Shown: piece by piece, positions 32,840 to 46,444 of the stretch | How positions within the stretch are numbered: the stretch's first letter is position 1 | How the letters are laid out: each line of letters begins with the position of its first letter | Source: Cristatella mucedo | Taxonomy: Eukaryota; Bryozoa; Phylactolaemata; Cristatellidae | Length of the DNA stretch: 64,000 nucleotides | NCBI GenBank assembly: GCA_009760855.2 | Contig: WPIO01000025.1 | Location: 5,113,501-5,177,500, forward strand | Direction of reading: 5' to 3' | Notes under the pieces: generated by a model | Databases searched by the model: none | The model's input: only the letters and a program-made list of their open reading frames with translations | What the model was told of the DNA's origin: nothing | Program-made: the position numbers and the translations under genes

Positions 32840-35200
32840 GCTCGAGGCCAAGTGCCAACGACGAACCGCCGCGGCAGAGTCTCTGTCGTCTCAGCTCTTT
32901 TCTATCAACGTCTCAACAATAAGACCATCCAAGAACTAGAAATTGTTGGTAGAGCTTGGTCTGGTCCAGTGTCTTCAAAAAGCTGCTCAACTTCCAACAA
33001 GAATCCGAGTTTGACAACAAGAAGATCTTTGAGCCGTAAAAACCTAGTTGTAATTTGTTGTCGGAGATAGTCCATGCTGTTCTCCTCTCCCTTTGCCGTG
33101 AGACCAACATCTTGAGAGAGTTCTCCAGACATCTGTATCCTTCGGCAGATTCTTTGTTCAACTGCAACTCCGCACAATTCACATCTCCCTTTGGTATCCA
33201 GTAATTATTCCTGGCACAGGTCTTCTCGAAGTCTTGACAATTCAATCTCAAGAAAGTGGAGGTCACAACAGGTGTCTTTAAAGTTAATCTTTGGGTCCGG
33301 CAGTCTTTTCTGAATGCGGTCAATCCTCTTTAAGATGCTTTACCAAAATGGCAACAGTGGCAACAATTTAAAATTCCAGATACAATGTTGGAGACTGCCA
33401 GCTTCCATTCTTGTTTCAAGTGTTCGAATTGTGTGCATAAACAGTTGCTACAAAAGACCCACAATGCTGTTCAGTCGAGCATTTATAGCTTTCACAGCCT
33501 CCACTCTTGCACTCCACCTTGTTGGAGAGTAACGTTTGACAGTGCTTTCTTCACTTCTTCCCACCTCACAATTGATCTTGAAAAGAATAAGTAGTTGCTC
33601 TCTATTGTTCCAAAAAGGCAATAAGAACGGAATTTTGACTTTCAGCATAAACTCCTGCCAGTTTTAAGCCGTGGTTATCACAGTTTACAAAAATTGCCTT
33701 CTCATTTCTGGACAGTATTCCGTTGCGGACAACCGACAAGTGGCGAGACATGACTTCTGCGATGTAGTACTGTGACCTGCTATCTTGCAAAGATATTTTG
33801 TCAGGCGATTTTTTGTCAGACATCGAGTTTGTCCAATATGAAACCCTAAATTTCTGCAGCATCTTTGACATAGATTTGAAGAAAGCCCGGGAAAGACTCT
33901 AGATTGATGACTGTTTTGTTGGAAAAGTCAACATAGAAACATCTAGTGACCTTAGACATATGATCTAGGTGTGAAACCAGGAGTTGAGTTAAACATAATT
34001 CCACAGTACTCGTTTCACCATATGTTGCAAAGTAGCTTGTGTCTGACTATGGGTGCAAGTATAGTAAGGAACAGGTTGGGTTTGAGGAGGCAGGTAAGAG
34101 TCTGGCTTTGGATTCTTTCTGGCACGGTCCAGGTATGAATGCAGAAGAGGATCATACTGAGCTAGAGGAATGAGTCCCAAGAATTTCCAATGTTTTTCCC
34201 ACCAACAAGACTCTCTTTGTGACCACGCAATGCCAGGTTTTGAGAAACCAATCAATTGATGCAGCTGAGAAATCTCTTTAAGACCACATGCCATCATTTT
34301 TTATAAGATTGTACCTCAACAGCAGTGTCTATTCCGCTTCTTTTGAGAAGTTTCCTCTCTGTTCTTTCCATGTGGTGAAAGCCGGATCTTGAGAAGGGCT
34401 GTTTTCATGGGCAATTAGTTTTTCAGGTTTCCTCTACTGGCTAAACCCATTTACGAATTCGAGTGAAGATCGGCAATTTTGGGCGGGCATGGAGAAGAGA
34501 AAACCACAGAATCAATTTGCCGAATGTTATGAGGGAGAGTACACCAGCCAGGCCCTGTTAACTTAACGCCCATTAGCAAGCTGCCTCTTGAGCCATCCTC
34601 TGCGCGTGGCTCGACTGCCTTTTCCGGCAAATGGACGTAATTTGTTCTGAAATAGGCTGGATTCTCGTAGCATCAGTTTACTTTGAAATGGCTGCGGAAA
34701 GACGAGTGAAACAGAGGTTTGGGCAAAATACAGCTAGTCACTATCATCAGAGTCAGCACTTGGGTAATTGTATTACATTCGGCATCTTCCACTCTTGCGG
34801 TAGGGCTTGCACCCCTTGGTCCAAATGGTGACTGTCTTCGTCTGCACAAAGGAAGCTTCTTGTTTCATAAGGCTTTCACATAGACGAGTGCTTGTTTCTC
34901 CAGTGTCGTTACGCTTTCTTTCTTCACTTTTTTCCTCCTGTTCCCTATTCTTATCTTGGTCTCCGTCCTGCTTGTTTTCTTCCTCAAACTGCTCTTCCTT
35001 TTTCTTTCTGTGATTGTCAGCATTTTCGTGGTGTTTTCCTGTGTCTTCAGTGTTCTTCAGCTTTTCCTCCCTCAAGAGACCTTCCATTGCCTTGCTGAAC
35101 TTGCTTGCTTCTTTCTTCTCCTAAAGTTTTCGTTTTCTAAGTTGGGCATCACTTGTTTTTTTCTTCCAGTGTTTTTTAAAAATTGATTGGGGTGACCCAA
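32840..35200 (-). pseudogene. Decayed hAT-type transposase (ZMYM1/DUF4371-like)
   Basis: In order on the minus strand: a Lys/Glu-rich N-terminus (35087-34773), a TTF-type zinc-finger remnant, WWEKHWKFLGLIPLAQYDPLL (34.2 kb), SRSQYYIAEVMS (33.77 kb), AIFVNCDNHGLKLAGVYAES (33.69 kb), YSPTRWSARVEAVKAINARL (33.53 kb), and C-terminal Cys/Leu-rich pieces to 32.9 kb. NCDNH.L.LAG and TRWSAR are typical of domesticated or transposon ZMYM1-like hAT proteins. Several stops and frameshifts make it a fossil. Terminal repeats not identified. Confidence 0.85.
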
Positions 35201-36240
<1,040 letters not shown>

Positions 36241-36349
36241 TTTATATATATATATATATTATTAATATTTAAATAAATACAAAATAAATTAATATTAAAT
36301 ATAAAATTTATATATTATTATTATTAATTATAAATATATATATATATAT

Positions 36350-36500
36350 ATTTATAATTCATTTGTATAGTGCTCTCAGAGAATTTAATCATTATTCAGG
36401 CGCTTCACACATGCCTCAGAGCTTGAGCCCACGACCTCAGCCAGACCTTGGTCGGGGCGAGCACCTTAACAACTGGACCAAACCAGCTCAGTAGCTGCAG
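36350..36500 (-). mobile_element. SINE-B copy
   Basis: Plus strand: TTCATTTGTATAGTGCTCTC, AGGCGCTTCACACATGCCTC, GAGCTTGAGCCCACGACCTC, then GACCAAACCAGCTCAG. This is the exact inverse order of the copy at 29.5 kb. Confidence 0.85.
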
Positions 36501-37210
36501 GCTCAGCTGAACTGAGGTAAAAGCTTTTACAATCTGACGGTAACTAGCGGCCAGAATGAAAGGGATAAGGGCAACGTGTGGCTTGAGCATCAAGACAGGT
36601 ACTAGTAAATATAGCAGCTGGGACAATTACCGAACTCTTAACCGCCTTTTGCTTGAAGCAGACATGCAATCGGCAGCTGGGTAGCCTTAGCAACTCAGCT
36701 CCTGGAAAACTAATAAATATGCGTTCCCTTCGGCCGGGCCGAAGCGGCTCTAGCGGAAGCGCCTCACGCAGTCGATAAGCCAGCCTTAGAAGTTACCGAA
36801 TCCATTGAACGACTGACACAGAATTCTATAAACGCCGAAATAGCTCGAAGTTTGATTCAACGGAACACATGCGACGTCAGCAAGCACCGTAGCGGGCACA
36901 CGACCGCTGTGCCCGGCGCCCCCGCGGCAACTCACTCTCTGGGTACGCTTGTCCCGCCTCCCTTCAAAGAAGCAGCAGAGCCCCTTCCAAGAAACGGTCC
37001 GGTACGTCAAAGTCTTGCTAAGCGCCCCCCCCCCCCGAGCTGCAGCCGAGTAGCCGCAGCATCTCAGCTCCTGGTTGCATCTCGGATCCAAATAGCGAAC
37101 GGTTAAGAGCTCGGCAATCGTCTCAGCTACTGTATAGACGATGACTAGTACCTGGCTTGTTGCACACGCCGCACGCAGCTCTGACCTCTTTGCTGCTGGC
37201 AGCTAGATAG
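36501..37210. other. No recognised gene
   Basis: CpG-rich with a C13 run near 37025. No motif-bearing frame. Confidence 0.5.
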
Positions 37211-37214
37211 CGCC

Positions 37215-37735
37215 GGACTTGAGAATCTTGTCGCTCACTTTTAGGTCACTTCATTCTTTGGCTCCAGCCTATCTCTCAGATATACTCCCCCAACAGGCCA
37301 AGCATCGTACCACTCGCTTTTCGGAATCCAACAGTCTACAAATACCCCGTACAAACCTCAAATTCTTTGGAGACCATGCATTTAGTTCGTATGCTCCCAA
37401 AGCCTCGAACTCCCTCCCGACCTGCGTCAGAACATCCCCTGACCTGATCACATTTAAAAGGAACCTAAAAACACACCTATTTGGGACCGCATTTAGTGGG
37501 TCCCTGTGATTCGTCCTTGATGTGCTAATGCGTGCTGACACCGTGCATGCTGCCACTAACCACATTTGCATGCTGACCCTGTGCATGTCACCCCTAACCA
37601 TGTTATTCATTTTGTTTGTTTATCAAGCATGATTTTTACTAACGATTCAATTGCATTTCACTTTGCAGCAAATGTAAAGCGTCTAGAGAGAGATTAAGTT
37701 CTCTGAGGGCGCTTTATCAAGTGCATTATTATTAT
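37215..37735 (+). mobile_element. L2 LINE 3' end, well preserved
   Basis: A 96-codon frame (37219-37509) has [20 protein letters not shown] and ends FKRNLKTHLFGTAF. The complete 3' untranslated part and GTAAAGCGTCTAGAGAGAG tail with (ATT)n follow. Confidence 0.95.
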
Positions 37736-37739
37736 TGAA

Positions 37740-39560
37740 AGGCTTTTATCTCAACTCAGCTACGCCTGCTGCTCAGATTTCCCATTTCTATCGGTCGATC
37801 GCCTTTCGAGCCTATCGCCAATTTGCGGCTCGCAATGCGGTTGTTTTTTTTATGCTTTCATTTCTTCGGCTACTTTGGCACATAGCAATTTCTAGCGTGA
37901 GTAACGAGTGCAACTTTCGGCCCACGACAAGGGCAAGGCCGTTTGTATCCCAGACTGACAAGGGCACGGCCGTTTCGCATCGGTCGACCGAATGGCAGGA
38001 CATACCAGGCGTACGGCTGAATCCAGGCACTCCTATCCGGCATACATTTTATCAGTCGCTCATATTTCTATTTCACACGGGCTTCTTGCTTCATTAGGGC
38101 GGGCTAACCGAGATCTGCCAGCCTCGTTTTCACGGAACCTTTAGAATGAGATCTGTGCGGGCCGCCTGTCGGTCGTAGGGTGGCAGTCGCGTTAGGGTCA
38201 GGGTTCACCTCAGGAGCCGCCTTGCCCAAGCGCTCGAGAGACGCCTTACGGAGTGGGCGTAGCTCGTGCGTATAGCCATTCCGCATCACTGCGTCGCTGA
38301 ACATCTGGTACACTGGCCTCCAGGTGATGGTGTGAAGTCCATGGTTAGCTGCTGAGCTGTCGCTGGCAGTTAGCTGCTGGACCGAAGTTTGCCGGCACTC
38401 TGTCCACCGATAGTCCACCGATAGTCCACCGATAGTTGTGACCTACCGATCGCTTAGCTTCAGGAGCCCGAATCATCGCTCATTGGTGATGGCTTGTGGA
38501 GGATGTGAACGCGATGCCCTTCAAGTTCAGAAGTCGGGTTCGTGTACCAAGCGCTGGCTTTAGTCCGCGACTTCTCGGAAAACTGTAGTGGTAGGCGGGT
38601 CGTAGGTTCGACGTTCGAGATTGCATTCGCATATTGCCGAGCCGCAACGAGTCGCCAGTACTGCTATTGTGTCATCTGCATCTCATGTAGTCGCAATGAC
38701 GAACGCCTTACATTTCGTTTTACATCACTGTGTGGGGATGCTTCATTACCTTGTACTCATGGGTTGAGTCATGGGACTCGCGTTCACTGACTCGCCGACC
38801 TCCCGTGCTCAAAAGGATATTGACGCTCGCCGACGCGAGAATTACCTGACGAGGAGTCTGACATGTTGGTAATGACCACTATCTTTGAACAACATGTCCT
38901 AGGCATATGCAAAGGGGGCACCCGAAGTCAAGCTCGATCAATCAATCAATCGATCGATCAATCACTCAACGCTCGGGCGAGAAACAGTATATATGGACGT
39001 AGTTACACTCTCGACATGTCTTATAGACTTCTCTTTGTGAATCCAAATGGACGGCAGGTCTGCAGTATCTAGACCGATTAGGGCTTGATTCTGTAAAAAA
39101 AGGTGGTAAGAAAATTGTCAGTAAAGCATGTGTATTGGTTTTCAACCGGTCTTTAACGTGTAACTCCAAGATGGCAGTCAGCATAGTTGATTTATATGCA
39201 ATTCCCTCACTGTTAAAACATTTCTGTTCCTTGCATTTTAATGGTGACGGTTGATGTGGCCTCTAGTTACTGGAGCACGTGCATCAACAGTCAGTGTGAA
39301 GGGTAGCTAAGTGACACCGAAATTCAATGAGGCAAAAATCCGAGATTTTGACAGTTACTAGTGAAGTAAAATAAGTACTAGATGCTTGCTCTATACTGAC
39401 TGTCACATGGGCCATCAAGTTGCATTAAACCGGTACCTGACCCATCAAAATATGTGGTATGTAAAAATGTCAGTAACACAGTCCTGAGGTTCTCACAATG
39501 ACTAGGAATAAATCATTCACCGTTTTGTTGCTCAATGCCAACGTCGCCCTCCGACTATGC
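37740..39560. other. No recognised gene; small tandem repeats
   Basis: Contains three copies of GTCCACCGATA (38402-38434), two of GACAAGGGCAMGGCCGTTT (37927 and 37958) and an (ATCA)n-like run at 38937-38962. Open frames at 37735-38097 (+) and 38104-38418 (-) lack recognised domains. Confidence 0.5.
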
Positions 39561-40697
39561 AGATAACAATAATAATAATCATAATGCACTTGATAAAGCA
39601 CCCTCAGAGAACTCAATCTCTCTCTAGGTGCTTTACATTTGCTGCAAAGGGAAATGCAATTGAATGGTGAGTAATTTCATGCTTGATAAACAAACAAAAT
39701 GAATAACATGGTTAGGGGTGACATGCACAGGGTTAGCATGCAAATGTGGTTAGTGGCAGCATGCACGGTGTCAGCATGCATAAGCACACGAAGGACGAAT
39801 CACAGGGGCCCACTAAATGCTGTCCTAAATAGGTGTTTTAAGTTATTTTTAAATGTGGTGAGGTCAGGGGATGTTCTGACGCAAGTCAGAGGGAGTTCCA
39901 GGCTTTGGGAGCATACGAACTAAATGCACGGTCTCCAAAGGATTTAAGATTTGTACGAGGTATTGGTAGACTGTTGGATTCCGAAAAGCGGGTATTACGA
40001 TACTTGGCCTGATGGAAGAGTATATCTGAGAGATAGGCTGGAGCCAAAGAATGAAGTGGCCTAAAAGTGAGCGACAAAACCTTGAAGTCAATCCGTTGCT
40101 TGACTGGTAGCCAGTGCAGGTCGGCGAGAAGGGGTGTGCTGTGGCAACTTCGATGCTCATGACAGACAAGCCTAGCTGCGGAGTTTTGCACCAGCTGCAA
40201 TCGCCTGACCTCACATGCCGATAGGCCAGTAAGCAAGTGAGTTGCAGAAGTCGAGACGGGATGTCACAAATGCATGGACCAACTTAGACGTGGTATCCTT
40301 ATCTAAATAAGCCCAAATTTTAGCAATGTTATGAAGCTGAAAATAGGCAGATTTGACTGTGGAGCTGATATGGTCGTCTAACGAGAGGTCGTTTTGGAAC
40401 ATGACACCTAGATTTTGAGCTGATTCAACAGGAGATATGTTGGCAGAGCCAATTTTGAGCTAACAAGAATAACTAGTAAGTTAGTTTTATTGTCGTTTAG
40501 TTTTAGAAAATTTGCTGCCATCCATGTGTGGATTTCATCAGTACATGCAGCAAGTGAGTCGAGATAATTTGAGGTGCTCGAAGGCTGGGAGGGCTCAAAG
40601 CAAAGGTACAACTGTGTGTCATCCGCATAGAAGTGAAAGCCCAGGTTGTGCTTGGCAGTCACATCAGCAAGAGGGAGAGTATAAACAGTGAAAAGAA

Positions 40698-40873
40698 AAA
40701 AATCCTAGCTGATTAAACAGCCTCTTTTTGTATAGCGACAGAAGAGCCTTTACGGCTATCACCACCGCTTGCAGTGACGATAAAGGATTGCCCACTGCAG
40801 AAATCGAACCCACGACCTCGGGACCGAGGTCGTGAAAGCAACCGCCTTACCTAGTGTGCCATCACGGCTCACC
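40698..40873 (-). mobile_element. SINE-A copy with target-site duplication
   Basis: Flanked by AAAAGAA (40691-40697 and 40874-40880). Sense strand: GAGCCGTGATGGCACACTAG (A box), CGAGGTCGTGGGTTCGATTT (B box), CAATCCTTTATCGTCACTGC, GCCGTAAAGGCTCTTCTGTC, GCTATACAAAAAGAGGCTG. The sister L2 at 60.79 kb runs GTGAAAAGAACCGG across the site, confirming the insertion. Confidence 0.95.
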
Positions 40874-41029
40874 AAAAGAACCGGACCTAGCATGGAGCCC
40901 TGAGGTACCCCATATTTCAGAGGTACCTCAGATGATCTATGTCCATTCACGAAAATACTCTGGAGTCTCCCACTGAGATAGGACCTGAACCATTGCAGAG
41001 CACTGTCAGTGATGCCGAGTCGAGATGAC

Positions 41030-41397
41030 CCTTAAATCCTGTGGAGACTGTGCATTTAGTTCATATGCTCCCAAAGCCTGGAACTCCCTCCCGACCTGCG
41101 TCAGAACATCCCCTGACCTGACCACATTTAAAAGGAACCTAAAAACACACCTATTTAGGACAGCATTTAGTGGGTCCCTGTGATTCGTCCTTGATGTGCT
41201 TATGCGTGCTGACACTGTGCATGCTGCCACTAACCACGTTTGCATGCTGACCCTGTGCATGTCACCCCTAACCATATTATTCATTTCGTTTGTTTTTCAA
41301 GCATGATTTTACTTACCATTCAATTGCATTTCACTTTGCAGCAAATGTAAAGCGCCTAGAGAGAGATTAGGTTCTCTGAGGGCGCTTTATCAAGTGA

Positions 41398-41427
<30 letters not shown>
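41030..41427 (+). mobile_element. L2 LINE 3' end inserted in an antisense L2
   Basis: A 5'-truncated copy ending in (ATT)n, flanked by ATGAC (41025-41029 and 41428-41432). Removing it restores CGAG-ATGAC-AGGTGCTCT, matching CGAGATGAGAGGCGCTCT in the intact copy at 60.94 kb. Confidence 0.95.
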
Positions 41428-41429
<2 letters not shown>

Positions 41430-43374
41430 GACAGGTGCTCTAGAAGAACTTTGTGATCGATAGTATCAAAAGATGCCGAAAGATCAAGCAAAACAAGCAG
41501 AGACACTCTACCCATGTCTGCATTCCTACGTAGGTCGTAGTATACCCTAAGCATTGCTGTCTCTGTGTAGTGATTAGCTCTAAAGCCAGACTGGAACTTA
41601 CTAGCAAGGTGTGAGGTTTCGATATAGGAGGAGTTCAGCTGGTCTGCCACGACCCGTTCCAGTGTCTTTGATAGGAATGGTAGAAGGGAGACTGGGCAGT
41701 AGTTGCTCAAGTTCTCTTGGTCTAGTGTCGCTTTCTTGAGAAGTGGCCTGACTACAGCTCTTTAGAAAGGTGCTGGGACATGACCTGAGGCTAATGACAT
41801 ATTAATGATGATAGTTATGCTTGGCAGCAGCAGATCAATACAGTTTAGGAGCAGGACAGTGGGAATAGGGTCCAGAGGACTTGTTGTCTTCTTTGATTGA
41901 GATACGAACTTCAGGACTAGATCACGAGTGACCTGCTTAAATGCAGACATTGAGGTGCAGCCAGGAATCAGGGAACAGCATTCTAGTGGGGATGTCATCG
42001 TAGGGATGGACTCCCTGATCTTGTCTATCTTCTGCACAAAGAATCGAGAGAAGCGATCGGCTAGATCATCACAAGGGTCATCAGCTAAGGAGCTAATCTG
42101 GGAGCGGTTGAGGAGATGGTTTATCGTCATCAGCATTTTTGGATTGTGCATCTGTGATTCAACAATGTTTTTATAGAAGCTAGACTTGGCCGTTGCTAGG
42201 ATCGATTGGTACGACCTACAGTAGTCCTCGTATGCCTGTCGATGGACAGTCAGTCCAGATCTTGTGCATGCTTTTTCAAGCTTGTGCTTAGTAGACCTGG
42301 CTAGTTTAATGTCTGTGGTAAACCATAGGCCGTCTGGGCGAGGGCACACAGTGTGCTTTGTCAGAGGTGCAAACTCGTCGAGCGTGTCAGCTAGTGTCGT
42401 GTTGTAGCTATCTACCAACGATAACAGGTCGGAGGGAGGACTGAGCAGCAGAGGTGAAGCAGATATTTTTGCACGGACAGCATCGATGTCAAGGGTCTTG
42501 AGGTTTCGCGATTCACAGGTTATTTTAGAGGAGGTGGGCACACACTGTAGATTGAATGAGATCTGCAAGTGGTCAGATAAGCAGGATTTGGTAATAATTG
42601 GTGATGACAAAGTGCAGTTGTATGAGAAAATCTGGTTGAGTGTGTGACCGTTGATAGGAGTAGGGCCGTGCACATGAGCCACAAGAGATAATGAGTCAGT
42701 CAATGCACGAAACTCGGTGCTGAAAGAGTCAGATAAGTTATCAAAAAGAAGGATTTGGTACCTGGTGAGCGATAGACTACTGCCACTATCGGTAGCTTTT
42801 TTTCGGATGAGACTAAGACAATTGATTCAAAAGACTGCTTCGAAGGTACTGCAAATGGCTTGAAGTTGAATTTCGAGCACACGATAACAGCAACTCTTCC
42901 TCCAGTTTTGATTGATATAGGGGTGTGAAAGAACGAGAAACCAGATGGAGTAGCATCTTTAATTGTCGGACAGTTTATCGATTTTAGCCAAGTTTCAGTG
43001 AGGGCGAGCCGGTCGATACCATTTTCAGAAATAAGGTCGCTCATAACCAGAGGTGTATTGCACATAGAGCGAGGATTCCAAAGGCAAGCATTAAGTCTGG
43101 CCGATGGAGTTACACCAGGCCTGATGACCACTAAGTTAGAGAGATTTACAGTGACGCATGTGGGGGAGCGTCCTGAGTGGCTCGAGACGATGCTAGGAAT
43201 ACCAAACGAGCGGGTACTCAGCTCAAAGTTCCTGCCCAACGAGCGGCGTCTGACCTGGCGGTTCCTGCCACCTCAGTGGCTACGGGGTGCTTTTCTTTTG
43301 TTGATGCATAGTTCATGAATCTTAGCAACAACATTACTATCTAGGAATGCATTTGATGTATGCACGGGTTCAGG

Positions 43375-44870
43375 TAAAATAATAATAAGACATTTGTACA
43401 GCACCTCCAGAGAACTACAATTTTCTCTGGGCAATTTACAATTTACATGCTGTAATGGAAGTATATCAATTGTTTAGAGATAAAATGCACAGAATCAGCA
43501 CGCATGAGCACACACGGGAGAATTCGCACGGAGCCAGCAGATGCTATGAGGAACTTATGCATTTTTGCTTCTTTTTAAATGTCGTAAAGTCAAGGGATGT
43601 CTCGATGTCAGTCGGATGTGGGATTCCAGGTTTGGGTGTATATGAACTAAAGGAACAGTCTGCAAAGGATTTGAGGTGGGTTCTGCACATAGCTTCACAA
43701 CTTGAGTCAGAAGAGTGGGTATTAATATGCCTAGCCTGATTAGGAAGTACTTCGGATAGGCAGGCTGGAGCAAGAGTATGAAGTGACCTAAAAGTGAGTG
43801 ACAAGCCTTGAAGTTGATTGCTGCTTGATTGGGAGCTACTCCGACGTTCATGAAAGGCAAGCCGAGCTGCCGAGGTTTGCACCAACTGCAAGCATCTTAT
43901 TGCACAGGCCAATATACCTGCAAGCAGACAGTTACAGAAGACGAGACAAGATATAACAAATGCATGGACCGACTTGTATGTGGTATCCGTATCTAAGCAG
44001 GCCCGAATTTCTGCAATGTTGTGTTGATTAAAGTAGGTAGACTTTTAGTGGAGTTTTTGTGGTCGTTTAGTGAAGTGTCACTTTGGAATAGAACAATAAG
44101 ATTTTGTGCAGATGCAACAGGAGATTCGCTGGCTGAGCCCATTTTGAGGTATAGGTTTCCCACTTCTGAGTAAGACTAAGTTTGCCGCTAATTAGTAGGT
44201 TGATTCATTGTCATTCAACGAGTGACTGAGGAAGAGTTTGCTGCCATTCAATTGCGAATGTCAGTAATGCATGTAGCAAGGGAGCTGAGCGAGTTTGATG
44301 TGCTGGAAGGTAGGGAGGGATCAAGGCACAGCTGTGTGTCATTTACATAGATACAAAAGCTCAAATTGTGTTTGATTATTACATCAGCAAGAGGTAGGGT
44401 ATACACTACGGAAATAAGTAGCCTAAGCACAGTGCCCTAGGGTAACCCATACTTTAGAGGCTCCTCGCATGATTGTTGCCTGTTCATATCAATGCTCTGG
44501 AATCTCTCGCTGAGATAGGACCTAAACCACTGCATTATCAGTGCCAGTAATTCCCTGGGCGAGATAAGAGGTGCTCGAGATGGGCTCGGTGATAAATGGT
44601 ATCAAACGCTGCCGAGAGATCCAGTAAAAGAAGTTGGGAGACTACCTAAGTCTGCATTCGCAGTAAGGTTGTTATTCACTCACAGCAATTGTGACTCTGT
44701 GTATCAGTTAGCTCTAAAACCTGTCTACAACTTACTTTCGAAGTTTTAAGTTTTGATGTACGAGTTGAGTCGGTGTGCCACTACTCGTTCTAGTGTCTTT
44801 CATATGAATGGCAGTAGGGAGACTGTGCGAAAATTGGTCAAGTTCTCTTGGTCTAATGTTGGTTTCTAAT
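43375..44870 (-). mobile_element. Second, older L2 LINE directly behind the first
   Basis: Inverse tail AATAATAATAAGACATTTGT at 43378, C-terminal region (RLQLVQTSAARLAFHERRSS), RT remnants with TLPLADVIIKHNLSFCIYVN at 44.35 kb, and the ALERVV-type region near 44.8 kb. More diverged than the element at 39.6-43.4 kb. Confidence 0.85.
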
Positions 44871-46234
44871 GGAGGACAGCAGCAGATCATCGATGAATTG
44901 CAGAGAGAAAACCGTGTGTTTAGGGTCTAGAGGGCTAGCATTCTTCATTGACCGGGGGATTAACTTCGAAATATTTTATGCCTGGAAGATCCATTATCGG
45001 TGGATCAGTGCCAACATGAGGAGGATGATTGTAAAAAGCAGCCAGCATTTGTGACAGAAGCTGACATTTTTTCACAGTAGACTTTTTAATTTAGCTTTTG
45101 TTTGATGCTTTCTTGCATCAGTATATGAATGTAGGTAGGTAGCTACAGCAATGCAACTACCAATGCACTAGCAGAATGGTAAGTCCATACTTCTGCACCC
45201 TTCTTTTGCTAGTTGGTGCTGGCCAATTGGAAGAAACCTTGTGAAATTACTGTATATAAGTGCTAATGAATAAATTCACTCTGTTGCTCGAAATTGGAAA
45301 TTGAATTTGATATAAAACTAAAGTACTCCCTACGTCCGATGTCCCGTAAATGGAACTCACAGCTGAATTTCTAGCCCGTGCTGACCAACGAAAAGACAGC
45401 CGAAAGAATATAACTGCAAATAGAAAAGTGACTCTCGTAGTTAAAAATTAAGTTTTATTGAAAAAAGACCAAATTTAGAAAAATTATCACACTTGATCAG
45501 GTTCTAAACTTTTTTCCCAATTCATCAAGAATAAAAGAGAGGTAAGTGCATAGATCAAATGCTCAGCTATCGAAACAAGAACGTGAAAACAAACTTCACA
45601 GAAAGCCACTGCCTGTCTCGCCACCAAACCTCAACGAAAATGGGATTTTTAAAACTCAAAGGCAACATATATTATTTAATTTTTTGTTCCAAAACAGATT
45701 TTGGTACATCATGAGGGAACTGCAAGAATGCCGGTCAGTGAGGTGGGCTCACCTGGCCGGATGCCACTCGGACTTGGCTTCCAAACCGAAGGTGGAGTTT
45801 GCCGTGACTGTTTGAGGCTATAGACTAGTATTCATACAATCCAAGTGCCCGTAAGGATAGTTGTGTGGAAAGATTTTGGTTCTGCATAAAAAGGGCACTA
45901 TCACTTGGCCATGTTAGGCTAGGATATAGGGGAACGGAAATATGGGCTAAAAAATTTGCTTAGAGGCTGCTCAAGCTCAATCATTGAGCCATCGAGTTCA
46001 CCTCTCTAAATCACTTGCTCTGTAGTAACAGCATTTAAGCTAAATGGAGAATTGAGATCCACTAGATCATAACTAAATCGATAAGATACCACCATTCGCA
46101 TTCATTACTTATCGTATGGGGCATGTAAGCATTCTCTCCAATAGACCTGCTGTGCAGCTTAAATTGCCGAGCTTTGTGATTTATGCGAATACGTGATATT
46201 GTTTTGCTGAATTTATTTTCTGGTTTCAAGTTGC
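44871..46234. other. Region 5' of the sialin-like coding start
   Basis: No recognised gene. A 5' untranslated exon and promoter may lie here; TTTATTTTCTGGTTTCAAG just before the ATG could be an acceptor for a non-coding first exon. Confidence 0.4.
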
Positions 46235-46444
46235 ATGGCTCCCTCTACAGGTCGGAGACTTGGGTGGATACCTGCACGATACATACTTGCGATCTTGGCC
46301 AGTTTTGGATTTGTCAACGTGTATGCCATGCGAGTGAACCTCAGCGTCGCCCTTGTGGCCATGGTTAAGGGCGGTAATGACAATTCAACTGCTGTTGATG
46401 AATGTGCAGCCGACAATTCTACGAACTCCGACAGCAGTGGTGAA
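46235..46444 (+). CDS. SLC17A5: Sialin-like exon 1
   Basis: ATG at 46235 (G at +4) opens 70 codons and ends GGTGAA|GTAAGC, phase 0. It covers the short cytosolic N-terminus, helix 1 and most of the glycosylated luminal loop. No dileucine lysosomal signal is visible in the short N-terminus. Confidence 0.9.

Larger units (their letters stand above)
39565..43370 (-). mobile_element. Near full-length L2 LINE with two nested insertions
   Basis: From 43.3 kb down: AP-type endonuclease (NPRSMCNTPL, LALTETWLK, GGRVAVIVCSK, VAVVYRSPG, SDHLQISFN), linker, RT ([20 protein letters not shown], then [17 protein letters not shown] at 40.6 kb), C-terminal domain (RLVCHEHRSC..., [18 protein letters not shown]) and (ATT)n tail. 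The element encodes target-primed retrotransposition. It is split by a plus-strand L2 3' end (41030-41427) and by a SINE-A (40698-40873). Frames are broken, so it is probably inactive. Confidence 0.93.

Noticed and set aside
38104-38418. 104-codon minus-strand frame
   Set aside because: No domain recognised and flanked by small tandem repeats; GC-rich DNA leaves such frames open by chance.
41400-41430. (ATT)n runs as independent microsatellites or CRISPR-like repeats
   Set aside because: They are the 3' tails of L2 and SINE-B copies; there is no regular repeat-spacer structure and the DNA is eukaryotic.
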